Below, in pieces: positions 1-10,088 of a stretch of DNA of 45,136 nucleotides. Under the pieces are notes generated by a model. It ran no database searches, had not been told where the DNA came from, and saw only the letters and a list, made by a program, of their open reading frames with translations. A program made the position numbers and the translations under genes. The stretch spans positions 1-45,136 of the forward strand of contig CAJFCJ010000089.1 in NCBI GenBank assembly GCA_904063045.1, written 5' to 3'. Each line of letters begins with the position of its first letter. Position 1 is the stretch's first letter. The stretch is from Dimorphilus gyrociliatus (lineage: Eukaryota > Annelida > Polychaeta > Dinophilidae).

Positions 1-109
1 TAAACATAATTGTTCACAAAATAAAAATTATATTTGTCATATTTACCAATTCATAAGTACTAAATCTATCTTCAAGTGAGACACAATGCCTTTAGTATGA
101 CTACCTTAG

Positions 110-145
110 AATGGGCCGAAATGTCCAAAATGGGCCGAAATGTCC
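110..145. repeat. 17-bp direct repeat, two units
   Basis: The unit AATGGGCCGAAATGTCC occurs at 110-126 and 129-145 with two bases between. It is GC-richer than its surroundings. It may be the edge of a mobile element, but no partner end was found. Confidence 0.6.
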
Positions 146-330
146 TGACCCCCTGATGAGCCAGGCCTGTTTGCAGTGGCTCATGTTTGGCATGTGGTCC
201 TAATCTTAGCATTATATTTTATATATGTGATATAACAAGTCTTTAATATTTTTGTTACATGAGAATTATGAGACCATCAGATTTGAACTTTGTAATCCTT
301 TGACCACTTGAACCCAAGCTTTGGGAAATG

Positions 331-372
331 TATAAAAGGAAATGCATTTCCCCAGCTTGTCAGTTCAGTTCT
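331..372 (+). promoter_or_regulatory. TATA-box and start-site-like element
   Basis: TATAAAAG lies at 331-338, about 25-30 bases before CAGTTCAGTT (361-370), a spacing typical of an animal TATA promoter and initiator. A matching arrangement on the other strand (TATATAAAG near 985-993, then CAGTTCAGTT ending near 957) sits at the far end of the paired inverted block, so the two promoters would face each other. No coding sequence that they would drive is recognised. Confidence 0.4.
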
Positions 373-623
373 TTAACTGTTAACTGGTTGTTTAAACTTA
401 CTTGTTTAGAACTAGAAACTCATTTACTCAATACATATTCTTTGGATGAAATACTGGTGTTTTGTTGAATTATTTCTACCGAAATTACAATTGTTAAGAC
501 TATTTGTGGACAAACTTGAAAGGTTCTAGTTGATTGAGTACTTTGGTAAATTGATAAATAATTGGAAAGGACGATTACTGTTCTGAAGAAGCAGAAATTC
601 CTACAATTACAATACATCAAAGT
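361..623 (-). repeat. Left arm of a diverged inverted repeat
   Basis: This block matches 703-966 in inverted orientation over about 263 bases with scattered substitutions and small indels. A third, shorter relative lies at 11537-11632. Read on the minus strand it holds a short open frame with the words YQST and RTFQV, also present in the right arm, so it may descend from a gene exon. No domain is recognised. Confidence 0.65.
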
Positions 624-645
624 ACAAATACATTTACAGTATATT

Positions 646-700
646 CAAACTAAAACAAATAAAGTTTTACCTTGAAATTTATCAATAACTTTGTGTCAAT
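646..700. repeat. 55-bp perfect inverted repeat, left copy
   Basis: Bases 646-700 are the exact reverse complement of 1597-1651, with no mismatch in 55 positions and an abrupt loss of match on both sides. The pair brackets about 900 bp that includes one arm of the larger diverged repeat. Confidence 0.9.
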
Positions 701-702
701 TG

Positions 703-966
703 TCCTTTGTTGTATTGTAATTATAGGAATCTCAAGCTTATCAAATTCGAATTCGTCCTCACCAATCATTTACCAATGTACCAAAGTACTGGTCCAAAGA
801 GAACCTTTCAAGTTCGTCCACAAGTTGTCTCAACAAATGAAACTTTACAAGAAATTTACCAACAAAACACCAGTATTTCATTCAAGGAGTATTTATTGAG
901 TAAATGAGTTTCTAGTTCTAAACAAGCAAGTTTTAACACCAAGTTAGCTGTTAGAAAACTGAACTG
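703..966 (+). repeat. Right arm of the diverged inverted repeat
   Basis: This is the partner of 361-623. On the plus strand it encodes a short frame ending KEYLLSK followed by TGA. The left arm ends in the same way (KEYVLSK), so coding-like spacing has been kept. The function is unknown; it may be an exon of a duplicated gene family, or part of a mobile element. Confidence 0.6.
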
Positions 967-1596
967 CCTACTGATAAATTCATAGGCTTTATATATTTTT
1001 CCAAAAGTTGACAGTTTACAGATAAAAATATCTACACTAAACAAATGTATGATTATGGATAAAAGGAAAGTTCAAATATGGTTCCATATTTGTTGACTTT
1101 GCTTTGTTAAGGAAAACTGTTGTCAGTAGGTCAGAAAATTGCATAAGATGTAACAATTTTTGGTAAATGTTGGATTGGTTCCAACACACAAAAATAGACA
1201 GAGGTCATCATAATGCTGTTTTTAAATACCACAAATTATTAATAATAATTGTTTGTCAAAAGTAAAATATTTGAGTATAAGTCATTGGCAGAGTAAGGTT
1301 AATTTCACTTGACCATCTACAATAGTATTGTGCTTACAATACTTGTTGAAGTGACAATGAACTACACACTTCAAATATATATGAAATAGTGTAAGATACA
1401 ATTAATGATCATTAAATATGATGTGCAAATTAATAAAAACTAGAATTTAAGTTTAGTTGTAAGTATATTCTACAACTACCTTTAAATAGTATAAATTGAA
1501 CATGCTTACCAATAGTAAGGAAAATATTTACAAAATTATAGATTATGCTAAGAGAATATAAGATAATTGTATTATGGAAATACATTAAAAATATTT

Positions 1597-1651
1597 ATTG
1601 ACACAAAGTTATTGATAAATTTCAAGGTAAAACTTTATTTGTTTTAGTTTG
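1597..1651. repeat. 55-bp perfect inverted repeat, right copy
   Basis: This is the exact reverse complement of 646-700. The sharp ends suggest a recent inversion, a templated insertion, or the terminal repeats of an unrecognised element. No flanking target-site duplication is evident. Confidence 0.9.
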
Positions 1652-3335
1652 TAATTTTATCTTCACCCTGCAACCCTGTTCTATTATTCTCATTCTTCCT
1701 AATCCTTGGTTTCAACCCACCTGATTGCAATTAACTCTTTTTATATTTGTCCTAAACCTGCATCCAATCCAGAATCTTACATCAAAACTGAGCATATTTC
1801 AACAGCCAATGAGAAATTTTAGAAATCATTTATCATACATCATATATTCATATATTTTATTGATTATGATATAATTATGAGTGTTACAAAAATGTCCATT
1901 ATATGGGGCATGTTATTACCAATCCCAGCTGACAATAGGCCTGTGTCATACAAAACAATCACCTCTGTAAATAATCACACAAGCAAACAAAACAATATAA
2001 AAGAAAGATATTTCTAGTCTTTTATAAAAAGATGCTAATTTGTAACACTTGCTTTACTTGATCCTCACTCTATTCTATTGAATTGTCTTCTCTGTTTGGA
2101 CTGGTTTAATGGTAATCAATGTCCTTGAACTATTTCAAATACAATATAAAACACAACAAAAACATTCTTTATACTATTTTATGGAAAGATCAACTTCAGA
2201 GGCTAAGTGGGAGTTTTTGTGAAACTGCAAATTCACAGATGTTTTTAATTGCATACAATCAAGAATTGTAAGGTCAGCTCTAATTAAATGCTGTGTTTGG
2301 ATTTTTCATTTATCCTAACCATAATTTTTAAGGTAGGCCTTATCTAATTTTAAAGTAATATTAACCTTTCTTACCTATCACAGCAACTGGAGACTACTTT
2401 TGTTTGGATCTGTAAATTTCCAATTCAAAGCATTTTTGTTACAAAACACTGTAAATATGTATGAAATGTATAGATAATAGATATTAATAATATAAAAACT
2501 GCTTATTCTATTGCTTTTCTTGCTAACAAATGGAAAAAAATTGGCCAGTTACAGAATAAATATTGTATTCAATATTTATTTTGACTTTTCATTGAAAAAC
2601 ATCAGATCTTAAAATATTTTTAAATCATTCATCATATGTAATAATATTTATAGTCATTTTCCTGTTTGGAAATTTGGCATGGATACTAAAGGGAAAAGAA
2701 ATTATCACAGTCAACTACTGAACAAATTTGAATTAATAGATCAGTTGAAAGTGTTTTGTATTGATTATGAAATGTGTCAATCCTCTAGTTCACCAAGCTT
2801 GATGTTAATCAACTAAGAGACTGTTTCTCACTCATCTGAAGAAAGGGGAATACTACCCACAAATTGCTAATTTTCATCTCAGTTGAGGAACATAGACTAC
2901 TGCAATTCTCTTCACTCTTTTTGAGAAGTTCAATTTGCTGGTAGAAGGGACACAGTGATAGCCTAGTCTGATTTATCACTCTAAACAGATCCATAACCAT
3001 CTCATTCCCTCCTGACCAATTTTCAACCCAAAATAAAAAAGAACATACAGATGCAGGTACAAGTACAGTTTGATCTCTTACCTGTAATATGCTCACACTC
3101 TAGTACACTTTGTGTGGTATTTATTTATAATCAAATTAATTAAATTAAAATATTATCTTTCAGGTTATGAAAGAGAATACACTGAAATATGATAAATAAT
3201 GAGAGATTTTTTTAATTCCCTTTTTTTTTTTTTACTTTTTCATTAATTTTGATACAAACCATAAAATATAAGAGAGCTTAAAATTCAAAAATATTTTCAT
3301 TTAGCATTTTCACTCTGTATCTATCTGAAGAAGGA
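1652..3335. other. Mostly non-coding stretch
   Basis: The stretch is AT-rich with no recognised gene. A slightly less AT-rich open frame on the minus strand (2809-3096, 95 codons, several Cys and Trp) might be an orphan exon or element scrap, but it shows no motif I can assign. A T-run and AT-rich DNA precede the GPCR remnant. Confidence 0.4.
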
Positions 3336-4291
3336 GTGAATAATTCAAGTGTATTTTCCTTCCCAGGTGTTAGTTTTGAATGGTATCTTAGTGTTGGGGT
3401 AATTAGTGGAATTATTTTAATTTTTGGTCTTTTTGGAAATGTTGCAAGTTTTATTATATTTGAACAGAGTAAAATGAATGGAACAACAATGTCAATATAT
3501 CTTCGAGCATTGTCTGTGGTTGATAGTTTCCTATTGATAAGTTGGTTCGCTACCACTATTTTTGATATAGTTGGTGTAGTTATATACAAAAATGAGATGA
3601 ACTTTTTTAATAACAAATGTAGATTTGTAAATTTGGCAACTAGATCTTGGCAACAAATAAGTACACTTTTAGTTTGTGCAATGACCATTGACAGAAGCCT
3701 TTTAATCTTTTTCCCAACACAGAAAAGAGTTTCTAAAACTAAAACACTGTGGATTGTAGCATTAATCATTGTTATACCATGTGCTCAATTTTCAATATAT
3801 ATTTTTATGTATGAAAAGGCCATTATAATTCAAAATCCTACTAATAAATGGGCATTTCTCCCTGTCTGTATACCTAGAAAGGAATGGAAATATCTTAACA
3901 ACAAAGTTATACCTTTCTTTGAAATTATTATAGGTTTTCTACTGCCAGGTGGAATTTTAATATTAACAAATTCTTTGATTTTTCATTCATTACTGAAATC
4001 AACTAGACAGAGAAGAACTTTAACCAGTCAACAAGTTAAAATTGATAATAAAGGACAAAATTCTTCCATAATACTTATTTTCTTTTGTCATCAATTCCAG
4101 CATATGCATTGTTTCTATATGTTAAATATTATTTAGTAGATCCTACATTAAAAGATGGAGCTTTCATACAAAAGTATGCCCTACTTTCAGATATTGTTGT
4201 CAGGTTAAATTGTGCACTTAATTTATATTTTTATTGTTTAAGTGGAAAAAGATTTCGAATTGAATTTCTTAAATTATTTAAAGGCAAATAA
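3336..4291 (+). pseudogene. Broken rhodopsin-like GPCR (peptide-receptor type)
   Basis: The reading is homologous throughout to the intact receptor at 26512-27579. It has TM1 with GNVASF, a TM2 region with YLRALSVVDS, a TM3 end CAMTIDRS in place of the usual DRY, an extracellular-loop-2 Cys (LPVCIPRKEW), and a TM7/tail with YFYCLSGKRFR. There are two lesions. The codon matching the paralogue's start ATG is GTG, with a stop upstream and no other in-frame ATG before TM2. A small deletion near 4080-4090 removes part of TM6 and shifts the frame, so the tail reads on in another frame from about 4085. An upstream exon could supply a start, but the TM6 lesion would still break the protein. The ligand is unknown; the family is class A, FMRFamide/orphan-receptor-like by general appearance. 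Confidence 0.8.
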
Positions 4292-4400
4292 CAATGAAAT
4301 TCTTAATTTTAGTAGCCAAAGCAATTGAACTTAGATGTATTGTATTGGTGGACTAGGTGACCATTGATATAAGTTACATGTTGTATGAATAGATGCATCT

Positions 4401-4608
4401 GGATGTGGTAGAAAATGGCCATAAATCTATGGTTTTACCCTAACCCTAACCCAGCCCTTGTTTTTGTCTAACCTTTTTGAATACCCCTAACCCTTAGATG
4501 GGACCCTCCTAAGAACATATCAACAGTTATCTTATTCCTCCTAACCATTTCCCAGGCTGAAATCTAACTTTCAAATATTTCATTTATGGCCGTTTTCGAC
4601 CAGTCCCG
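4401..4608. mobile_element. 208-bp MITE, hAT-like, copy 1
   Basis: The element has terminal inverted repeats. The left end contains GGTAGAAAATGGCCATAAAT, and the right end reads the same on the other strand with two changes. It is flanked by the direct repeat GATGCATCT (4392-4400 and 4609-4617). It has no coding capacity; the inside has TAACCCTAACCC and an AACCCTTAGATGGRACCC-like stretch shared with the copy at 5901-6108. An 8-9 bp target duplication suggests mobilisation by a hAT-type transposase (inference). Confidence 0.85.
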
Positions 4609-4730
4609 ATGCATCTAATTTAAATACATTTTATTAACTAATTTATATTGTTCAAATATAAAAGGAGTGAATTGCAAATTTATTTATATAAATTCCTTTA
4701 TATTTCACACAATTCCAATGTGTTAGCAAA

Positions 4731-4936
4731 TCATAAGGCCATTTCTTCCTTTAGACAAGAAGATTCAGAATTAAGTTTCTCTAAGGCATCTTTAGACATT
4801 TTAAATCCATTACAAATGTCAATAAATCCATCTTCCATGTTATATTTCCATCCGAAATCTATTTCTTTTAGTTTAGTGCATTTTAAAAGAAGTTCTCCCA
4901 AATATACACATATACAATCTCCATATTTCTGTTTTC
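4731..4936 (-). pseudogene. LRR gene fragment (C-terminal end)
   Basis: On the minus strand an open frame with no ATG reads one LRR unit of the type seen at 23.8, 33 and 35.6 kb: YLGELLLKCTKLKEIDF, then GFIDICNGF, ending at TGA 4731-4733. A possible splice acceptor (CTATAG) precedes it at about 4937. It is either the last exon of a decayed gene or a relic. It lies beside a GPCR remnant, repeating the LRR/GPCR neighbourhood of 23.8-27.6 kb. Confidence 0.6.
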
Positions 4937-5473
4937 TATAGTGTATTTTACTTTTTTTGTGAATGAATCAAAAATGCTTGAACTTGACTATATCTATTGG
5001 AGAAGGCTAATCATTTACATAATATAACCTTCAAATAAACATAACACCATTGACTACTTTGGGAGTTTTGTATTTTTGTTCAATACAAGGAGAAATGTAC
5101 TAATGATAATAAATCATCTGGAAAAAGAATTGCAGATGACATCATCTTAAAATATTAAAGTAGAAATTCTAATTTACATTTTAATCTAATCTTCAGCTTG
5201 AAGGATTTCTTTCAAATTAATCCAAGTAAACCTATGTATTTTTTTACAACTCATTTTATAGGAACGATACACTTTCTGTCAACAGTAACATGTATAACTG
5301 ATTACATTAGTAGAGTTGAGAAATCCACACACATGGAGAGATGAGGATTAAATGTTTAGAGTTATTAACCTGGACTTGACCTAATTAATTCTATATGAAC
5401 TTAGCATTTTCCATATTTGATTAGAAAACAAATTTTCAGTCTATTTATTTTGATTTCAAGATAAAATTTCTCA
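4937..5473. other. Intergenic, no gene seen
   Basis: AT-rich sequence between the LRR scrap and the 3' end of the C1q-like gene. No open frame, repeat or RNA-like structure stands out. Confidence 0.4.
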
Positions 5474-5900
5474 TCATCCAGAAACATGAAATAAAACAAC
5501 AGATGTCATTTTATATTTCTCACTATAGACAGGATTTCCAGACAACACTGAAACAATATCTCCTTCTTCCAGTTGAAGTAGTCCTGTTCTACTCATAATG
5601 TGAAAGGCTGGAAATACATTTCTTACATTGAACATTCTCAATTTTATCTCATCATTTACAAACACTTCAACAAGTGATTGACTATAAGGATGAATTCCAA
5701 CTGAAACATCAATAAAGTATAGGCCAGCCACAGCAACATGGTACACATTATCTGATGAACTCCAAGAGAGTGTACTATCCAAGGCAATGGTATCATAGGC
5801 AATTCTTGTTTTAGACACAATCTGTTGAGTAGATGTTCTAAAAGCAAAGAATGCTGGATATTCATCAGTTACATTCAACTTGAATCCTGTCATATATAAA

Positions 5901-6108
5901 TGGGGCTGACAGAAAACGTCCCCAAATGAGATTTTTGAAAGCAACATTTTGGATTGAAAAATGGTTAGGAGGGGTAAAGTAGCTTTTGATTTATAGTTAG
6001 GGGGGTTCCATCTAAGGGTTAGGAGCAATCAAAAAGGTTAAGGAGAGACAAGGGCTAGGTTAGGGTTAGGGCTAAATCATGAATTTGGGGATGTTTTCTG
6101 TCATATCC
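5901..6108. mobile_element. 208-bp MITE, hAT-like, copy 2
   Basis: It is the same length as the copy at 4401-4608, with related ends (GACAGAAAACGTCCCCAAAT left; GACAGAAAACATCCCCAAAT on the other strand at right) and shared inner TAACCCTAACCCTAGCCC sequence. It is flanked by the 8-bp duplication TATATAAA (5893-5900 and 6109-6116). It sits within the third C1q-like region of the gene on the minus strand and adds a stop codon just inside the element. Confidence 0.88.
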
Positions 6109-6664
6109 TATATAAACTTATGTATCTGTTCTCTATTTGACCACTTATAAATTTGTAACCAATTTTATCAAGGGCTTCCAACTCAACAAGAAATCCTCTA
6201 GTTACCTGACTTGAACCAGTGTCCACTCTGTGTCCTTTACCTAGACAATATTCAGGTATAATTGTGTCATTATTTATGACAAGACCAATTTCAACAGAGC
6301 TATGTACATTACCTGCTCCCATGTTTATATAGTACCAACCCTTAGTTGACACAGATAAATAGAGTTGATTTTCACCATAGCTAACACCACACAAAGAAAC
6401 AGCATTACTAAGGGATACAATAGTTGGGTGAACTATTGCGGCATTGTTATAAATAAAGAGGACATTGCTTGTTTCATAGCAAAAAGCTAGCCAAGATGTC
6501 TCATTGCCTTCAGTTGACCCAATTACTGATGCATTGATATCAAGTAATGTATGGATATCAGTTACAAGTCTATAGTTAAAAACTCCAGTTTGAGATAGTG
6601 TAAATGAACTTTCTTCATGATGCTTAAAAACTGCAAATGATTCCCTTGGCTTTGTTCTCAGTGT

Positions 6665-7299
6665 TGTACAACTTTGGTTATATTTTACATGCTTGAACTC
6701 TATTATTTTATGCAACATATACATGTACATGTTAAAACCTATGCAAGAAAATGCTATAACATTGGCCAAACATAAGTCTGATTAGTCAGCTTGAAGGCTC
6801 ATCTTTAATCACCAATAAAGGTTTGGCCAAGTTATAATCTAATTAACTTGCCTAGGGTGTGGCCAAGTTATAATTCAATTAACCTTCCTAAATGTTGAAC
6901 CTTGTAACATCCTGTTACTAAAGATAAATATGAACTACACATTTCGGCAACTGTAAAGTGATGATTGGATTTCAGAGGCCAACCTCAAAGTATATAAATC
7001 CTCACTATTCTCATTTGGCATGCGGCTTCCATCTGGATCCAAGGACCTGGGAAGATAACCTGGAAACAACCTCCACTGGAACCTTCCATCTACTCCTCAA
7101 CATTGGAAGACAGTTTGGTAATTTGGCAACTTGCTATTACGAACTATCTACTCTGCTATTGAACTCTCATATTGTTACTTGCTTAAGTATTATTATTGTG
7201 AATAAACTGTTTAAATTTAAACATTTGTTTAAAGGTTTGAGTAGAACCAGTAGTGTTATAACTTGCAAATGCATAGATTTTGCCAGCAAGAGCAGTACA
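6665..7299 (+). repeat. Solo LTR of the gypsy-class element
   Basis: A 635-bp sequence beginning TGTACAAC and ending GCAGTACA, flanked by GTGT on both sides (6661-6664, 7300-7303). It matches the LTRs at 18224-18858 and 38100-38734 in opposite orientation and has the same length, but is more diverged from them than they are from each other. No internal element sequence remains, so it probably arose by LTR-LTR recombination. It splits the first C1q-like domain of the minus-strand gene. Confidence 0.93.
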
Positions 7300-8206
7300 G
7301 TGTGATATGTCTGCTGCCCATGCTGCCTGTTGCAGTCAGGGACATAAAATAAAATCCAGGCTCCTTGACCTTTAATGAATTTGTTGAAATATTAAACATT
7401 TCATTATTATTAATATTAATTCTTTGCCATTTAAAATGTTGAGAAGCAATCACTGACTCTCTAACAAATGATACCATAAAAGATGGATTTTTGTATGCTG
7501 TGCAAGGTGTACTGGAACATATGTCTATATCAACTGAATTGCCAGAGCAGTCAGCACCTCCATTTGCTGGTGGTGGATTTGTACAACTTCTTGAATGAGT
7601 TTTAAGACCAGTACCTCAAGCTGGTCTACAACTAGACCATGCTGACCATTGAGACCACCCACCAGCCAATTCACATTTAGCTTCTTCATGTCCAACACAC
7701 ATCCTTAAATTACAATCTCTGACATTTAATGATGGACTGAAATAATGTCCTGTTGGACACATTTGTGGCCAGGAGACATTTTGGTGGCAGTGATAATATT
7801 GTCTGCAGTCATTAAAATTTGGATAGGTTCCATCTTCTTTACTTTCACATTCTGAATTTTTCAAATAGCAGAGTTCATTGCTGTTGCCATTTTTAGAGCA
7901 TTCCACAACATTTTTCTTATTTATGATAGGTGGAAAATTTTTCCCAGGACAATTAGCCAGTTCTGGTTGTACACAAGCTGTACATTGGCAATTGTATGAA
8001 TAGATGGTAAAAAATAGTCCAGGAGGGCATTGCTGCATATGAGAGGTTCCATTGATGCAATGATAGTAGACACTGCAGTAATTTGGATCTCTAAAGACAC
8101 CATCAATGGGTTTTAGGTTTGAATTTATAGGACATTGAAATGCTGAATTAGTTGAAAATGCAGATGACAGAATTACTGTAAAAAACACATATAAGTGAAT
8201 TTTCAT

Positions 8207-8878
8207 ATTGTCTAATTGTCACCTGAATCCAATTTGAACAAAACAAGTCAACAAAACATTATTTTCTAGGCATGAATTGTCTATCACATGACCTCTAATC
8301 ATTAACTAAAGAAAAAGTGCAGTGTTGTAATACAGGTTGTTTATTTTTTGATCCGTGTGTCAAAAGTATTTGTTTTCCCTAGATAAAAGAATTCTTATAT
8401 TTATTTTCAGATTATAAATGTGTCAAAGGTTAAAAGTAAGTGTTATGTATATAATACAATTAATTGTTACCTTGAAAAATATCTTTATAATAACTCTAAT
8501 TAACAATCTTGGGAAAATTTAGGTGACAATTTCTCTTTGAAAGTATTCATTTGAGTCATATTTTGCAATCTGAGTATGTTGCCTTGGATAAAATTGAAAT
8601 TCTTAGCAAAAGAGGAATGTTTTACACCAGATACAGAAGAAAAAGAAGAAGAGTACCTATTAGCTTGAATTTTAATTTCTTCTATAAATGTAAGTTACAA
8701 ATTGAAAATAATTTTGGCACAACATGGTGAATAATCAAGTGCATTCAAAAGGCTCATTCTACATATTAGTGGATGAACTGAAAAAAGAGGGAGATTTGAT
8801 CATTATCTATGAAAAGGTGATGTCTGATACACAATATATAGATATTAGAGAAAAAGATATGTGGAGAGAGAAAAATAA
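8207..8878. other. Upstream flank of the C1q-like gene, no gene seen
   Basis: AT-rich. It should contain the promoter of the minus-strand C1q-like gene, but no clear TATA box or initiator pair can be fixed. Short open frames near 8724-8909 overlap the relic at 8879-8965 in another frame and are not supported. Confidence 0.35.
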
Positions 8879-8965
8879 ATATTTGACATTTGGGATGAAT
8901 ACAAACTAGGAAAAATATTAGCAGATGAATTATTACTACAAACATCTGATATATATGCTCCATAG
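8879..8965 (+). pseudogene. 3' end of a paralogue of the small zinc-ribbon gene
   Basis: This reads IFDIWDEYKLGKILADELL, then a Ser/Thr-rich tail ending YAP and TAG at 8963-8965. It aligns without gaps with the C-terminus of the gene at 9468-9786 (VFEIWKDYRLGRILADELL, ending YTP). Most changes are conservative, suggesting past selection on the protein. The zinc-ribbon half is not recognisable upstream. Confidence 0.6.
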
Positions 8966-9140
8966 ATTTTACCTACATTTCATATTCTCTTTTTCTTTTC
9001 ATTTCATTTTTAATTCTTTTAATTTTTTAGATAAATTTATGTTTATATATTTGACTATAGACATTACATCAGTATAACATAGATTTCATTACCACAAGTT
9101 TAATAACATATATACTAAATTAACAATATGTGTGATTTAG

Positions 9141-9232
9141 CCCAGGTACAGTTTAACCTGGGTACGGTTTAACCCCCTAGTGGGTATAGTTTAATGAATA
9201 GGGGTGAAACCATACCTGGGTGAAATCGTACC
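9141..9232. repeat. GGTACGGTTTAA repeat cluster A (left)
   Basis: Several copies of a roughly 16-base word, GGTACRGTTTAACC, run first on the plus strand (9145-9195) and then inverted as GGTGAAACCATACC and GGTGAAATCGTACC (9200-9232). Related clusters lie at 9911-9997 and 23696-23742. They resemble the subterminal repeats of a DNA transposon. Confidence 0.7.
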
Positions 9233-9467
9233 TTGATGAAGTTTTAACTGTCAACATGAGAAAATTAAGAAATGAAATAATTAATTTATTTGTTTTAATA
9301 AATTTGTGATATAAAAGTACCAGTTTTTTTCAGGTCAGCCATTTTGAATTTGTTTGTTGATTACTTGATAAGAGAATCTTGAAATTGTATTATAAATATT
9401 TGTTTCAAAGTTTTCCACTGTTTTTCAAATAATAAATTAAACATTTCAAATCTGCACATTTTGAAAT

Positions 9468-9786
9468 ATGGCAATCAAGTGCAAAAATTGCAAACTTACT
9501 GTTTATGGAAGACAGAAGAGAAAATTCTGTTTGCTATGTAATGAGCTTCTTCATGAAAAATATATCATTAGTAAGAATTTTGTAATTCATTTGGTCAATT
9601 GTAAATATACAATTATTTTTGGTTTGTATTTATGAAAAGCTTCTCTCTGAGAAGATTATCAAATATCAGAGAAAAAAATATGGTGATATAGAGAAGAAAG
9701 TATTTGAAATTTGGAAAGATTATAGGCTTGGAAGGATATTAGCTGATGAACTATTAATCCAAAGTTCTTATATTTATACTCCATAG
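9468..9786 (+). CDS. Small zinc-ribbon protein, two exons, unknown function
   Basis: Exon 1 is 9468-9581 and exon 2 is 9640-9786, joined in phase 0 over a 58-base GT-AG intron, giving 86 residues and ending at TAG. The N-terminus has CKNC, then a basic stretch, then CLLC (C-x2-C, 16 residues, C-x2-C), a plausible zinc ribbon. The rest is charged and ends with VFEIWKDYRLGRILADELL, which recurs in a relic at 8879-8965. The end of the gene and its 3' flank recur at 23549-23742. It lies between two clusters of GGTACGG-type repeats, so it may be cargo or the accessory gene of a mobile element. I do not recognise the family. An alternative donor at 9571 gives a frame that soon stops. Confidence 0.5.
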
Positions 9787-9910
9787 TTGTTATTATCTAT
9801 TCTTTTCTTTAGTTAACATATAGTAGAATAGCTCTTCAATACATACATTTTCATATTTTTTTTATTTCCATATGCATCAACAGCAGTAGTTTTACTTGGT
9901 CATAGCAAGG

Positions 9911-9997
9911 ATTCACCCCTATTGGGTACAGATTCACCAGGAATGGGTACGGTTTCGCCTGTCTCCTGGTTTAACCCAGGTATGGTTTCACCCCTAT
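9911..9997. repeat. GGTACGGTTTCACC repeat cluster B (right)
   Basis: Four to five plus-strand copies of a word like GGGTACRGTTTCACC separated by short spacers. It ends abruptly against retroelement protease sequence at about 9996, so this looks like the edge of an insertion into that sequence. Confidence 0.7.
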
Positions 9998-10088
9998 TCA
10001 ATTTCTTTTTTGTTATAAATGACATTAGTGCGCCAGTATCACATATTGCAATTATTTCTCTTCCATTATGGTTTTTCAAATTGAACAT
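9996..10088 (-). pseudogene. Retroelement second-protease fragment
   Basis: About 30 codons on the minus strand (NHNGREIIAICDTGALMSF) match the second aspartic-protease region of the retroelement at about 42.1 kb (VIALCDTGALRSF), with D-T-G kept. The match breaks where the GGTACGG repeats begin. It is an old, diverged scrap showing that this second protease was already present in an earlier relative. Confidence 0.7.

Larger units (their letters stand above)
5474..8206 (-). pseudogene. Chitin-binding / TSP1 / triple C1q-like secreted protein, disrupted
   Basis: A single exon on the minus strand. Order: signal peptide (starts MKIHLYVFFTVILSS); two chitin-binding peritrophin-A (CBM14) domains with six-Cys spacing and the YYHC signature (to about 7690); one TSP1 domain (WSQWSAWSSC, then GTGLKTHSRSC); then about three C1q/TNF-fold domains ending VVLFHVSG at the stop. 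Three lesions: an in-frame TGA at about 7616-7618, where TSP1 domains carry Cys before GTG; a solo LTR at 6665-7299; and a 208-bp MITE at 5901-6108. Removing each insertion with one target copy restores the frame exactly. Such proteins would be secreted lectin-like binders of chitin or microbial surfaces (family knowledge). The intronless form could mean an old retrocopy, though I see no poly(A) tract. The first 197 codons could still give a short secreted chitin-binding protein. Confidence 0.85.

Noticed and set aside
2809-3096. Minus-strand 95-codon frame as a gene
   Set aside because: No domain, no duplicate, no clear splice borders; kept only as a remark on the gap.
4075-4095. An intron instead of a frameshift in the first GPCR
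   Set aside because: There is no room for an intron; bases matching TM6 of the paralogue are simply missing.
4440-4460. TAACCC runs (also 6060-6080, 12150-12170 and 29392-29402) as telomere or interstitial telomere
   Set aside because: Only two or three units each; the first two are inner parts of a MITE.
4648-4941. Plus-strand 97-codon frame
   Set aside because: The minus strand here reads a clear LRR unit; the plus frame is its shadow.
5901-7299. Treating the solo LTR and MITE in the C1q gene as introns
   Set aside because: They have target-site duplications and element ends, and no GT-AG borders at those points.
6958-7305. Open frames in the LTRs (also 18308-18565 and 38184-38441)
   Set aside because: All three lie inside LTR sequence, recur only with it, and have no start-context or domain support.
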